DNA of 64,000 bases. Origin: Sciurus carolinensis (taxonomy: Eukaryota > Chordata > Mammalia > Rodentia > Sciuridae). The notes under the pieces are model-generated. The model was not told where the DNA came from. It ran no database searches and was given only the letters and a program-made list of their open reading frames with translations. Shown here piece by piece: positions 44,004 to 56,647 of this stretch. Location: NCBI RefSeq assembly GCF_902686445.1, contig NW_025920104.1:5146001-5210000 (forward strand), read 5' to 3'. The translations under genes were made by a program, and so were the position numbers. Numbering within the stretch: the first letter of the stretch is position 1; every line of letters begins with the position of its first letter.

Positions 44004-44558
44004 ATGTTTATCCCACAAATTGGTTTAGAAAGTGTAATGTGGCATGTGGAGACCCTAAACAATTATACCCAAACCGCCCTCCATGACGTTGAAGAAAGCA
44101 TTTCTCTCCTTAATACAGAAGTGACACTCATGAGGAAAGCTGTCTTACAAAACAGAATGGCTTTAGATATCCTCACTGCAGCCCAAGGTGGTACTTGTGC
44201 TATTGTTAGAACTGAATGCTGTGTTTACCTCCCTGACAACTCTAACAATGTAACTGACATCCTTAAAGATTTACATTCTCTGATAGAGGCCATATCCTCC
44301 CCAGACTCATCATGGGAACAAATTCTTAGCTCCTGGTTCTCTGGTACCTCCTGGTGGAAAAAATTATTAGTCTCTATAATCCTCATCATACTCATTGGTG
44401 TGTTCCTATGCTGCGGCATTTACTGTTGCATTAATCTTATCCCGGTACTCATAACTTCTTGTTTCTCTTATAGACCGCCCATCTCTCAAATGACCCTCCA
44501 GCCCATTACTCTTCAACCAGACTTTTACTGTGGACCCCTCGATCGACCCAATTTCTAA
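44004..44558 (+). CDS. env: ERV-C env transmembrane subunit, open frame
   Basis: 184 codons, uninterrupted, starting at an internal methionine. It contains a helical N-terminal stretch (LNNYTQTALHDVEESI), the conserved LQNRMALDILTAAQGGTCA region and the C-x6-C-C motif (Cys at residues 65, 72 and 73; codons 44196, 44217 and 44220) typical of class I transmembrane subunits. A strongly hydrophobic span follows at about residues 131-160, then a short cytoplasmic tail. In intact viruses this subunit anchors Env. There is no signal peptide or complete fusion peptide in this frame and the surface subunit upstream is broken, so expression is not implied. Confidence 0.87.
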   Translation: MFIPQIGLESVMWHVETLNNYTQTALHDVEESISLLNTEVTLMRKAVLQNRMALDILTAAQGGTCAIVRTECCVYLPDNSNNVTDILKDLHSLIEAISSPDSSWEQILSSWFSGTSWWKKLLVSIILIILIGVFLCCGIYCCINLIPVLITSCFSYRPPISQMTLQPITLQPDFYCGPLDRPNF

Positions 44559-44654
44559 AAAGGAACTCCAAGCTGCTTGCCCCTCGCCATCCACTTCCAG
44601 CTCGAAGAAGTCAGAGCGGTCATCGACCCCCTTCCCCAGCAGCATGGAGTTCCT

Positions 44655-44671
44655 AAGATTAGAGGGGGGAA
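44655..44671 (+). other. ERV-C polypurine tract
   Basis: AGATTAGAGGGGGGAA directly abuts the 3' LTR start TGAAGCC. Confidence 0.85.
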
Positions 44672-45214
44672 TGAAGCCAGAATTGGGGACAGGCAGTTAG
44701 TGTAGAAATAGGAAATCGGGTCAGATCAAGAAAATGGAGGCCATAAAGTCATCTGCCTCTGGAAGATGGAAACTGCCATGGGAGAATGGAATGTCACGGA
44801 CCTGAAGAACCCATTAATAACCAAATTTACCTGCTCTTGTCAGAGACTACAGGCAGGAAGGTGCTGATTAATGCCCCCTGGGCCCTTGCCTGTCTGAATC
44901 ACTTTGACCCTCCCCCTGCCCCATCTGCTTTTCACTTTTTACATCTCACCTGCAAAACCAGGCCTAATCCCGTAGGCAGGAAGGGAAGAGATAAGGAAGA
45001 AAGAATGGGAGAATAAAGCCCATAAAAAGGACGAGATTTGCTCATCCCATGGATTCCGCCTTTGGGTCCCCTTCTTCCACCCGGGAAAAGTCTGCTTTTA
45101 CTTTTCTTTAATAAAGCTGCATTTTCCACTCTACATTTGCCTCGGCGTGCTTCTCCGGCGTTATACTTCAACACCTGAGGAAGCAGGAGTCGTCACCGGT
45201 AAAAAGCGGTATCA
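44672..45214 (+). repeat. ERV-C 3' LTR
   Basis: 543 bp, TGAAGCCAGAATTGGGG ... GCGGTATCA. About 27 substitutions and one single-base indel against the 5' LTR by eye, clustered at the 3' end (U5). Followed by CTAGTAGAGG, non-ERV sequence. Confidence 0.93.
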
Positions 45215-46717
45215 CTAGTAGAGGACTCCAGTCATTCAAAATACATAATATGCAATCACCTGAACTTATGTCAAAGATCAAAGTGCACCAGGAAAAGCTG
45301 TCCTTTCAAGAACAAGTGCTAGGACAATTGCTACATTCTAGAAGATGTGTGTAAGACATAAAGTTGACAAAGTTCCTTTATGTAGATGTAAAGAATTTCC
45401 ATAAATCAGTAAGGAAAATGTACAAAAAACAGTAGGAAATAGACAAAAATCTTGGGCAATTAATCTACAAAAGAGGATACCAAAATGACCAATAAATATG
45501 TTGGATTTACTTTAAAATTATTTCACCATATGGTAGGAACATGCATATACAGCATGTGATCAATATAAATAATTAAACAAGTAGGTATTATTTTAAATAT
45601 AACATGTGAAAGAAAAGTAAAACATTTTCTTTTTGCTGTTAATAGAAGTAATAGTTATTCTATTTCATTTAACTATAGACTATGAGCTGAGACAAACTTC
45701 AAGCAGAAACTTGCCTTTATCATCCCATCAAGAAATGTAAATTCTATAAAAAGAAATCCTTTTATAATAAAATCATGAGAAACAAAAGAGATAAGAAAGG
45801 AACTGTGTAAATATTTACTGAGATAAAAGACTTAAATACAGATATATACCATATTCCAAATTGCTAGACTAAAGAATGCAACAATAGTGGTTATCACCAT
45901 ATTAATTTTAATATTTTATATAACCAAAATCAAATACCAACATTATTTCTCCCAAAAACAATGAAATGCCTAAAACTCATCTAGAGCAATAAACAACAAC
46001 AACAAAAAAAATAACTACAAAAACATTCTTGAATAAGAGTACAAGCTCTTCAACTTACCATGGGGTTATATCCTGATAAACCAATTCTAAGATGAAAATA
46101 TCATTAAGTTGGAAATGCACTTATATATGCCTAACTCAGCAAATATTACATTTTAGCAACACACAACTCTTTAGAGTAGTGTAGTTTAGTCCTGTGGCTT
46201 CAGGGCTAACTGGGAGCTATGATACAGAATCACAAAGTAGTATCATACTGCATATTGCCAGTTAGGGAAAAGATCAAAATTCAAAATGTGAAGGATGTGT
46301 TCTCATAAATGTGTATTGATTTTTCAGCACTGTAAATTTAAAATAATTAGTTAGGCCATGATGAATCAGAAATAGATCATGTGTATATGTGCAAAGGGAG
46401 GAATGAAAAAATAAATTGTTCTAGATACTAAAATGAATTAAACTAAAATATATTTATAAAATCTATAGCATGTTACCTGTGGGGGGAAATTATATAATTC
46501 AATGAAAGAATTACACAATCTACATATAGACCCAAATGCCAACATCTTTTATACCTGTAATAAAATCACATATATTATAAATAAAACTAAGGACAATTAT
46601 ATTATTATTTTGATAAATCTACATAATTACATATTTCAAGTTGATCTCAAGTGTTGAAAGTGTTAATTTATTACAGAGAACACTGATATTGCTTTCCTTA
46701 ACTCACTAAGAAACATG
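45215..46717. other. AT-rich intergenic DNA, no gene seen
   Basis: Single-copy AT-rich sequence to the right of ERV-C; it does not continue the ERV-like sequence found on the left side of the provirus. Confidence 0.5.
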
Positions 46718-46808
46718 TTTTTTTTTTTTTTTCCATGCTTGGGATTGAACCCGAAGCCTTGTGCTTGCAAGGCAAGCACTCAACCAACTGAGCTATCTCC
46801 CCAGCCTA
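46718..46808 (-). mobile_element. ID SINE, minus strand
   Basis: A T run followed by CCATGCTTGGGATTGAACCC and CTGAGCTATCTCCCCAGCC, the reverse complement of a well-preserved ID element with tail. No clear target duplication. Confidence 0.88.
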
Positions 46809-49440
46809 GACACAATCTTTTAACAATAAAAATATAATCAAGAAGAAGGACAGACACTCTAATCTTCATTGTATCTACAGCTACAAGAAAAGAAACAAAC
46901 TTCCCATTTTTAAAGATTTCATTATTTTGTAGAAAAATATTAATATACAGTACATACTGAAATGATAATAGTCATAATTTCTGTCTTCAATGTTATACTA
47001 TCCCATTGATAAAAAAGGAAATATGTTACATAACTTACATGGAGATATAATTTACTACATACAATAGGGATTTCTAGGTGCCATGAACCACAAAGGAAAT
47101 GATACTGATACTTATAAAGCAAGGGGAAAAAAAGCTGGTGTCTATTTTATTTTTCTCTCTTAAAATCTGACTATGAAGTATCCAAATGAATCTCAAAGAG
47201 ATATAACTGAAATCACATTTTCTGAAAAGAGGACTTTGCTAAGGCCCTCTAGAATGATGTCAGTCTAGATTTGTGGAATTTAAAAAAAAATCACTTTTCC
47301 TCAACAGAGAACTAAAAATGAATATTCTGTGTTCTGTAGAATACAGAATACTATGATTAATGTGTACTTGCCTTGGAATAGTAATTAGAAAAAAGGAAAT
47401 ATTAAGAATACAACTCACCGATATAATTATAACAACTCTCTTCATGAAAATTTTCAAATTGCTTTATTTGCTTGATATAAAAAAAAATATATATATATAC
47501 ATAATTATGCTTTATTTGCTTGATATATATATGTATACATAAATATGTGTGTGTTTATTTGTATACAAAAACACACATATAAATGTATATTTATATATTT
47601 TAAAGTGTTACCTCCATTGAGAGCTCTCTGTGTTTATGATTTCTGAGACAAACAGCTGTAGGTGACTGGACTTCATCAGATGACTTCCCAGAAGTTGGCC
47701 ACTCTCAACATCTTACTCCATTTTTAGATATTTGTGAATAATATCTGTATTGTAAAATGAGACAATGTTTAACTTAATGAATATTTATTTTATCCTACTA
47801 TGTAATTATCATTGCAGGTAAAATATAGAAAACCAGCATACAAAACTCAGAGCATAACAGTCTTTTATAGTCAGGTGCATATGTGTGCAGTTAAGAGATC
47901 AAAACATTAACTCAAATGTTTTCAAATAGAAAGTACTAAAAAATCCTTTTATGCTCTTGAATTATGAAACATTGTGAAAGAACTTGCATTCAAGTCATTA
48001 TCCAGAGTTGAATAAAAATTACAGCCTGGAAATATACATTAAACTTTTAATGAATAATAGTTACTTAAAAATAGTACTTTAAAAATTGAACCCAAGTGTT
48101 TCTTACCAAATCCATATTAAAATGTACCTTATTTCTGTATTTTTGTCTTGGTAACTTAATACTAAAAAAAGTCCAATTCATATTTATAAGCAATTGCAAA
48201 TAGTAATGGAATACACTTCTATTATAAAGAGATCTGGAGAAATTTTATGTTGACATCTAGACAAAAAATTACCTTGTCAGCAAAAATCATTGCATTGGTG
48301 ATTGATTTCTGATCTCTTAAAATTTGATATCAGATACATCTACAGTCACAAATTTTTCTGTCACACTTAAAAGTTAAGTAATTTTAACATTCCTTATATT
48401 TCTAGCAATATTTGAAAAATTTCCTAACTCAATGAAATGTAGATCAAAATATAATGCTTCAATATGTAAAGTTTATTGCAAGAATGTATAGGCAATACCC
48501 AGGAAGGAAATTTAAAAAAGAAAGAACTGAAAGTCAAGAACTCTTAAGCATAGACAGACTTTCACTTTCTTGGTAGGGGTTGCTGATACTGGCAGGAAAG
48601 TGCTTGGGTTTAGGTGCACAGTGAGATAAAAGGTGAAGCCTTGAGTGTCTAAACTGCAACTGAATCCTCACAGAAGCACCAGTCTCTTACAAAAGAATTA
48701 TGAGGTAAGTTTGGTAGTCTTAAACTATGAATAAAAACTTGAATATTACCTGACACAACCAAGTTATTATGTTATTAACAAACAAGTATAATTCAAACAC
48801 AACTGCTCATTGGTAGTATGGAGAACCAGAAGAACACTTATGTGCTCAATTTTTGTGCCATTCACTACATAATAACTAGACATCCAGTAAATTTAAATTT
48901 CTTCTCATTTTCTAACACTTTCAACATTGCTTTCTTAAATCCAGACCAAGAGTTCAGTACAACAATACATGTTTTTGTATAGTTCCTGAACAAAACATGT
49001 TTTGTTTTGTTTTTGCATTTTAAATGTTACTAATCAAAGAAAAGAATATGCAACAGAGAATATAGTCGACAAAACCTAAAAATATACTAACAAGACCCTG
49101 GTTTAGACAATCGACAGTCAGCCAAGCCCTGACCTATATTGTTTTCTGATTTCCTCTGGCAACATTCCTCCATTGCAGACTTCACGCTACCAACATGACA
49201 CTGAATGTGTAACAATGGGAAGAACATGCAGTAGCACACCATTACATGGTACTTTGTAGTAAATATATCACAGAAGTAACTCTTACTGCATAGATAACAA
49301 TAGTAAAAAAGCACTAGAACAATCAGAAATAATTACACTTGCATATTCATTACTTTTGTTTCTGAATTTACCTTAATTATAAGTTCATATGATTAAACAT
49401 TAATGATAGCCATGTTTAAGAGGCAAAATTGCTAAAAATT
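46809..49440. other. AT-rich intergenic DNA, no gene seen
   Basis: Contains the alternating TA/CA stretch at 47486-47600. Short open frames are consistent with chance in AT-rich DNA. Confidence 0.5.
47486..47600. repeat. AT-rich simple sequence, (TA)n/(TG)n-like
   Basis: Runs of ATATATATAT, TGTGTGTG and CACACATA over about 115 bp. It also contains a direct repeat of TGCTTTATTTGCTTGATATA (about 47460 and 47508). Confidence 0.8.
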
Positions 49441-49449
49441 TAAGAATCA

Positions 49450-49612
49450 TCTCTCAGTGAGGCAGGAGAATGGTGAGTTCAAAGCCAGTCTCAGAAAAAT
49501 CAAGGCACTAAGCAACTCAGTGAGACCCTGTCTCTAAATAAAATATAAAATAGGGCTGGGGATGTGGTTCAGTGGTCGAGTGCCCCTGAGTTCAATCCTG
49601 GTACTCAAAAAA
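49450..49612 (+). mobile_element. B1-like/ID dimeric SINE (5' truncated)
   Basis: GAGGCAGGAGAATGGTGAG and AGCAACTCAGTGAGACCCTG, an A-rich linker, then GGGCTGGGGATGTGGTTCAG ... CCTGGTACTC and an A tail. This right half is characteristic of squirrel-family genomes. Confidence 0.88.
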
Positions 49613-49697
49613 ATTAAGAAATTTTGAATTGTTATGTTTAAAAACATAGCATGTTGCAAAAGGCAAATCAAACATGAATTTTAGAAAAGAAATCACC

Positions 49698-49800
49698 AGG
49701 GCTATGGTTGTGGCTCAGTGGTAAAGTGTGTGCCCAGCACACGTGAGGCACTTGGGTTCACTCCTAACCACATAAAAATGAATAAACAAAAGAAAGGCAT
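49698..49800 (+). mobile_element. ID-type SINE
   Basis: GGGCTATGGTTGTGGCTCAG, GTGAGGCACTTGGGTTCACT and an AATAAACAAAAG tail; the monomeric sciurid ID variant. Confidence 0.8.
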
Positions 49801-51060
49801 TGTGATCATCTGCAACTAAAAAGTATCTTGAAAATTTTAAAAATAGACACCACCAAAAATGATCAGGGAAGTAGGCACAAAATAAATAGAAACTTTCAGA
49901 TATGTATTTTCTGGATATTTAAAAGGACAAAATAATAAAAGAGTAACAACTGAGGTGATAATCTAATTACTTTATGAGTCTATAGTGATTATTTCAAGCA
50001 TTATTGAGTTATGATCCTAAATTAAGCACCATACTAAGCTGACAATCATTTTGAAATTCTGCATGTCCTTCTTATGGGATTTGGTTCCTTTCTGATGGAC
50101 AGGTATTCAAATATTACTTCTCTGTATTATCAAAAATACCCTCTTTAGAATCTTCCATCTTTCTGATGTCCTTCCTACGCTTAACTTGTTTTTTTTTTAA
50201 ATTGGCACAGAAAGCAGATAATAAAACTTGCAGACTAAAATCTAACAACATGCATGTTCTACAATCTGAAAGTTAGATAAAATAGACAAATAAATTACTA
50301 AATCTGCTTCCATTTCTGGTCATTGCTATGATGGAACCAAGTCTTCCTCCAGTAATACTGTGGGGTCACCGCAATGGGGGTTTCTTGAAAAACCCCGTGT
50401 ACTGGTGGAGCAAGGAATGCATGTTGTGAGGTGGTGGAGGCCTGTCAGTCTTCAACAAAAGCTCTGTGGTTCACAGTATTTGAAAATTGTTCCATCACCA
50501 GCCCAAGATTCAGGATCACATGGGAAGGATTGAGAAAGTAAAGCAGAAGACTAAAGTTGTAACAGAGATCACTACATATAAACTTTTGTCTAGGACTATT
50601 CATACAAAGCAGTACAGTTAAAATAATTTCTATGAAAAATATTTATAAAAATATTTAAAATATTTTAATTTATCTAATATCTCTCCCTTTCTCATGTAAT
50701 ATAATTAGTAGATAATCACAAAACTAATATAATGATTTTATCCATTTGCTGATTTGCTGACTTTAACTATCTCAAGATTGTTTACATCCATTTCTTCATG
50801 AATACACTACCTAGTATGTGCTTTATAATTAAGCATGTTATAGAATATAAAATATATAATCCTTGCCTAAATGAACTAATATTCCTATTGAAAGACATCC
50901 AGAAAAATGTGTCAATTAGTGAATTAAACAAAAGAACTTAAGTATCATTTATAGAGACTATAAAATTATTGTTCAAAATTTGAGATTTTAATTTAAAGAA
51001 TCTTTAAACAATCACAGGTCTATTACCAAGCAGAAACATTCTTAAAATATAATACTTCAA
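49801..51060. other. AT-rich intergenic DNA, no gene seen
   Basis: A GC-richer island at about 50330-50480 contains the short inverted repeat GGGGGTTTCTTGAAAAACCCC; it may be an old, unrecognised repeat. Confidence 0.4.
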
Positions 51061-51065
51061 AGATA

Positions 51066-51278
51066 TTTACACCAGGTGCAATGGCACATCCCTATAATAC
51101 CAGCAGTTCAAGAGGCTGAGGCAGAAGGATCTCAAGTTCAAAGACAACCACAGCAACCTAGCCAGGCTGTAAGTAACTCAGCAAGACCTTGTCTTAAAAT
51201 AAAATATAAAAAAGGCTGAGGATGTGGCTCAGTGTTTACGTGCCCCTGGGTTCAATCTCTGGTACCAAAAATAAAAGT
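51066..51278 (+). mobile_element. B1-like/ID dimeric SINE
   Basis: CCAGGTGCAATGGCACATCC, GAGGCTGAGGCAGAAGGATC, an A-rich linker, then GGCTGAGGATGTGGCTCAG ... TCTCTGGTACC and an A-rich end. A complete two-part element. Confidence 0.88.
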
Positions 51279-52036
51279 TATGAAGTTATAGTTGACAAAT
51301 AGTATAAACAAGACTTTGTAAACCTGTTTCAAACTTTTTTGAGTATAACCCTGGGAACAGAATTGCTGCTTCATATGATAATTTCATATTTAAATTTTAG
51401 GGGAAATGGTATAAATTAATTTTGTAAAAATTGTAAAAATTAAACATTTAAAAAATCTGATGGGCTCAGAATTCTCCATTCTTGCAGGTACTTTAGAAAA
51501 AATTCTACATTTCTCTTTACTGTAAAATAATTTTTATGCTAACAACAACAAAACTAAACTACCTAAGGGAAGAATGTGATGGAAGCAATTATCAGGCACT
51601 GACCAAAAATATGCAGAATTTCTGAAAAAGTTATTAAGGAAAGCAAGGGAATATGCAATATCAGATTGTGGTAGTCCTGGCTACCTGCAATCTCTTCAAT
51701 GTCTATTATGACATCCTCAAACATTATATCAAGTAAGTCTGATGAAGAAGAAATTCAACAGTTTCTATTTTTTCTTCTCTACTTCCTGTCAAAGTTACTA
51801 TTGTAAAAGGGAATGTTATTAAAGAAAACAATATATACTACTTGAAAACAATTAGATATTGTAAACATTTCACCAGGTTACAAACTAAGCATGTTTTAAT
51901 AAATAATATTAAAATATTTCAGAAAATATGCAGTCTAAAATAGTAACTAGCTCTCAGAAAGGTAGGTTTATTTTCTTTGATTCATAGTTTTTTTTTTAAA
52001 AAAGAGGTATGTCTTGTAGTCAAATACTCATTATGA

Positions 52037-52150
52037 ATATGTCCTGGGGTTGAGGTTGTGGCTCAGTGGTAGAGTACTTGACTTGCATGTGTGAGACACT
52101 GGGCTCAATTCTCAGAATTACATATAAATTAATGTATAAAATAAAGGTTG
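52037..52150 (+). mobile_element. ID-type SINE
   Basis: GGGGTTGAGGTTGTGGCTCAG, GTGAGACACTGGGCTCAATTC and a tail with AATAAAGG. Confidence 0.82.
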
Positions 52151-52182
52151 ATCAATAACTAATTTTTTAAAAGAATATGTCC

Positions 52183-52402
52183 TAGCCAAATGTTGTGGTA
52201 CATGCTTACAATCCCAGAGGCTTGGGAGGCTGTGGCAGAAGGATTGTAAATTCAAAGCCTGACTCAACTACTTCAGTGAGTCCCTGAGCAACTTAGCCAG
52301 ACCCTTTCTCAAAATAAAAAATAAAAAGTGATGGGAATGTTTCTCAGTGGTTTAGCACCCTTGGGTTCAATCACTGGTACTCCCCCCAAAAAAAGAAAAG
52401 AA
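52183..52402 (+). mobile_element. B1-like/ID dimeric SINE
   Basis: GCTTGGGAGGCTGTGGCAGA and GAGCAACTTAGCCAGACCC, a linker, then an ID half with TTCTCAGTGGTTTAGCACCC. Confidence 0.82.
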
Positions 52403-52409
52403 AAAGTGT

Positions 52410-52585
52410 CCTAGTCAGGTACAGTGACTCATGCTACCTGGATAACTGAAGTAGGAGGATCACCAAACCAAAAGCCAGCAATTTACCAAGACTGTTTCAA
52501 AATGAAAACTAAAAAGAACTAGATATACAGCCCAATGGTAGAGTAGCCCTGGGTTTAATTCCCAGGACCACCCCTCCCCCCACAG
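52410..52585 (+). mobile_element. Degraded B1-like/ID dimeric SINE
   Basis: TAGTCAGGTACAGTGACTCATG through AGTAGCCCTGGGTTTAATTCC, the same two-part order but strongly diverged; directly adjacent to the previous element. Confidence 0.65.
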
Positions 52586-52744
52586 ACAAACATGTCCCAT
52601 AAACCACCCATGAAGATGCATACTGTGCTTATTATATTTCTGAATATCACTGACAATCATAATGGCAAGGTGTTCCATCCAGTGGAACCAGCGTGGAAAA
52701 AGGAGACACCACCAATCCTTAGTTGATGAGATTTATTGTGTCCT

Positions 52745-52816
52745 CCATGTTTCTCTGTCTCCTTTTTTCTCTCTCTATCTTCCTCCTTCTTCTCTCTCCC
52801 TCTCTCCTCCCCCAGG
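52745..52816. repeat. Pyrimidine-rich low-complexity tract
   Basis: An almost uninterrupted C/T run with TCTCTC and CTCCTC motifs. Confidence 0.8.
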
Positions 52817-53107
52817 CTCCTAGCTTATCAGCCAATTATAGTAAAGCTTTCTCTCAAGCAGGAGAGCATGCAGAGGAATGTCAGCAAAACACTATATAAA
52901 TCACGAGCTGTCCACGTGTGACATGATACTAGATAGCCAATCCTTGAGCCTGGTGTTAACACGTCATAAGTCTCCAAGGAACTAGTAACAGTAAGCAGCC
53001 TTTTTGGGTACTTCCTTATTTTGGTAGCCAGTGTCCTTTGGCTCACTGCCAGGCACCATCTTGTACAAGATGGCCCTCAACAGCAAGGCTCTTCTATCTC
53101 AAAAATG

Positions 53108-53308
53108 AACACACCAAGCTGGGCATGCTAACAAGGATCACAAGTTCAAAGGTAGACTTAGCTTTGTAGCAAGGCCCTAAGCAATAAAGCAAGACCCTAA
53201 GCAAATTAGCAAGGTCCCATCTCAAAGTGTTAAAAAGGGCTAGAGATGTGACTCAGTGGTGAAGTACCACTGGGATCAATCCCTGGTATCAAAAGACAAA
53301 CAAAAAAT
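53108..53308 (+). mobile_element. B1-like/ID dimeric SINE with internal repeat
   Basis: AGCTGGGCATGCTAACAAGG, then a short internal repeat (GCAAGGCCCTAAGCAA / GCAAGACCCTAAGCAA), then AGGGCTAGAGATGTGACTCAG ... CCCTGGTATC. Confidence 0.75.
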
Positions 53309-55660
53309 GCCCCTGAACACACTGGATTTAAGTAACACCAAGAATTCAATGGGTTTCTGACAGAAAATAAGAATTTTGTTTCAGGTATCTAGCAAATATC
53401 ATCTTGCAAGCAAAATAGAAGATTATAAAATAAATTTTGGGATTTGATACAAAGGCAACATTTCCCCTGCTCTGTGTAACTATATCCAAATTATTATTTT
53501 AAATTTCCTACAAAACCATTTCACTTGCCCCACACTAAGCACAAAACAGCAGCTATCAGTGAAATCTCAGCAGAAGCTAGGTGGTCTGGGACAATAAATA
53601 CAATGTTGTAGACTTTGAAGCAAAGAAAACTAGGCTGTAAAGTATTCATTATTCCAATAAAATGGATATCCTTGGGTAAATAATGACCCTTCAGAGAAAA
53701 GGAAATATGGTATCTGAAGCCTTGGTAGAATAAATGACTTCCCTCAAGTTATCCAACCAAGTATTTCAGCATATCAAATTCCAACCCATTATTTCTGACT
53801 TAAAATGCAGATCCCTTTCCACTATGCCTTTCCCTCCCTCAGAGCACCAGCATCCACATGCAATGCAAGGGGTGAGGATAACCATATTTTACCTGCTGCC
53901 ACAAATCTCTACAGCAGAAACTCTGACACAGGGAGGGAAGGCTTGCCAGGTAATCTGTGTGTCATGACACACTGGCACCCAGTCATGTAAGCTCCATTCT
54001 GTTAATTGTAACATTCCTAGGGATATTTTCATTTTGAATATGTAGTCTTGTTCTAAAAATGTGACAGAGTTTATGTTTTAATTCATTCACTTTATCAAGC
54101 TCTTCATTTTATATAATTAATAATCTGTGTATTACTACTTTGACATGTAAAAAGGACTGTCACATGCATGAAATATTATATGCCTACCTGCTCTATGTGC
54201 TCTTAATACTACAGAGTCTGTAACTAACATAAAATTAAAAAAAATAGAAATTACTCATGATTAACCTTAGAATTTAGTAGAGAGTCAATATGCATATAGC
54301 ACATTGAAAAACTATGCTGAGATCATAAATATATTTCACAAATGTTCTATGCATTTTTAAGGTGAATTAATTCAGGTTACAAGACTAGCAAAAATATTTA
54401 AATGTCAATTTAAAAATAGTTATTTAACAATTAGGATAATATGCAATATATCATTTATGAACTAGTAAAAAACAGAAATGTGGGATGGAATAATTCATTA
54501 TGACTTGAGACAGGCATAGTAAAATTGTTAGAGTGAATGTAGAATATTTGGGTAAGCATGAGAAAGTTATACAATGTTATGTTTCCTAAAACACCAGGGA
54601 ATGAGAAATAAAAGGTCATTATTATAACTTTATCTAGATAGGAAGTTCACATTTTTTATAAAGTAATTAAATGGGGGAAGCATCTCCTCCATCCCAAATA
54701 TGTACTTTTATCCTTGCTGCTGTTTCCTTCAATACTCATTTACTCAGTTAATTCAGACAGTGATTCACCAATATTCTGGCATTCTCAAAGAGTGAGGGAT
54801 AGCCTTATCTTAAACTTTTTCATCCTATCAACTCAATGGGGCTTGAAAAAACCCTGAAAGAATGAACACAAAGGTGAAGTTATCAATATTTTACTGCTCA
54901 AGAAAACAATGTCATTCTGGGTTTCCTGGGAATTTTCAAAATAGGAATATGATGAATATAATCAGTAAATTTTTACTTTGCCAAACATCACAAAATTCAT
55001 CCTTTTGTTTAAAAAGATTCATTTGCTTATTAGTGCTAAATTTATTGGGCATTATTAGAATAGCAGAAATTTTACATAATTAGAATTCAATCATAATAAT
55101 GAAAATTAGAAGGTTTGGAAATTTTCTTAGAATGTCCTTTCTGAAAGATTCTATCTCTTCACATCACAATCACATAAAGGAGTCAGTAGATATCTTCAGC
55201 TATAACCATGGGTTAGGAGAGGTAAAGAGGAAAGGATAAAAAATGATCTTTGACCTTCTACTATCCCATTTTTATGTATTAGGAAATTTTCTCAAAGAAG
55301 TTCCCTGGTCCAAGTCAGACAAATAACAAATAATTAGACTTAAAAACAGGATTGCCATTGACTTTATCTTTCACATTATAGCATCCCTGAAATCAGGGTG
55401 TATTTCACCAGTAATAGGATGTCAAAATGTACTTGAGAGCATTTTTTCTTTCTTATACATACATAAATGAATGATACAATTCATGGTGTAGTCTTACAAA
55501 TGATGAAACAATGTACTTGCTACCAAACCCATTTCTTCAACAATTTACCCATCACTTCTTTCCAATTTACTTTCTGATTTTCAATGACAGGTTTACCAGA
55601 TCACCATTATACTATAAGCATTATCCTACATAAGAGTAAGGTCCTCATTAACTCCTTTAT
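53309..55660. other. AT-rich intergenic DNA, no gene seen
   Basis: No repeat or coding sequence recognised. The frames at 53734-53967 and 54862-55083 lack motifs. Confidence 0.5.
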
Positions 55661-55661
55661 G

Positions 55662-55790
55662 CTTGGATTGGGGTTGTGGCTCAGTGGTGGAGTGCTTGCC
55701 TGGCATATGGGAGGCACTGGGTTCAATCCTCAGTAACACATAAAGATAAACAAAATAAAGAAATTGTATCTATTTATAACTAATGTTTTT
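55662..55790 (+). mobile_element. ID-type SINE
   Basis: TTGGGGTTGTGGCTCAGTGG, TGGGAGGCACTGGGTTCAATCC and an AAATAAAG tail; a well-preserved monomeric sciurid ID variant. Confidence 0.88.
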
Positions 55791-56647
55791 AAAAACTCTT
55801 TTATGCTAAAATACGTGTTTTACCAACCATCTCTGCTTACCTATTTCTGTCTGTGTTTTTCTTATTGTCTCATGCTAAGGCTCTATTCTAAGTGTTTGAG
55901 TTTGCTGAACAGGTGACCTCTGCATAATGTACTAGTTATGCAATGATTTTTGGTTGCTAGGGGGTTAATGGAGGGTATCATGTAAAAATTTACAAGGAGC
56001 AATAATTTTGTTCATTACCATCTCCATATTATATTTACTATACATTTCAAAATAAATACCACACAAAAAATATAAAACCACACATATTGAAATAGCAAGA
56101 ATTACAATTACACTATAATAAATACTTTTTTTCACTCCTAAGCTGTAAAATAGGAGATGGACTTTGCTGAATTATTGAAAAGAATTCATGACTCAGCTTG
56201 GTTTGGTTATAACACCAAACTGACAAGTATATTCTGAATATTTTCTATTAATTAATCATTTAGATTACTATTCTTCTTTTCAACTCTATTTAACCTGCAA
56301 TTAAACCTTTCTATCGGGTTCTTCATTTTAGTTACTACATTTTATCTGTTTCAAAATTTCCTTTTATTTTCTATAGATCCACCTTCTCTAGTAAAATTTT
56401 CAATCTCACCTTGCATTTTCATAACTAGATTAGTTATCATGTTTTAATGCCTCTGTAACTCCCAAGTCTGGGTAATCTGTATCAAGACTGTTTTGGTGCT
56501 TTGAACCATTCTGTTCTTGATTTTTTTCTCTTGGTCTTACTGTACACTTTGCAATTTTTTATTGACTGCCAAGCACTCTATGTGAATGATTTTATAAAAT
56601 GCCGTTAGGAAAAATAGATTCTAGATACTGTTACCTTCCACAAAAGC
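55791..56647. other. Intergenic DNA, possible ancient LINE remnant
   Basis: The 56270-56600 part (for example TTTTATTGACTGCCAAGCAC) has the look of an ancient L1-type remnant on the minus strand; this is only an impression. No gene seen. Confidence 0.3.

Larger units (their letters stand above)
36466..45214 (+). mobile_element. ERV-C: class I provirus with full gene order, inactivated
   Basis: 8.75 kb: 5' LTR, tRNA-Gln primer site, splice donor, leader, gag, protease, reverse transcriptase/RNase H, integrase, env, polypurine tract, 3' LTR. Class I (gammaretrovirus-like) assignment rests on YVDD, the zinc-knuckle layout, the C-terminal WIHHSRVK block of integrase and the C-x6-C-C motif of the transmembrane subunit. 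LTRs differ by about 27 substitutions over ~540 bp (by-eye count, about 5%). No matching target duplication: ATAA on the left, CTAG on the right. Every gene is broken except integrase and the transmembrane subunit, which keep long frames. Confidence 0.93.
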
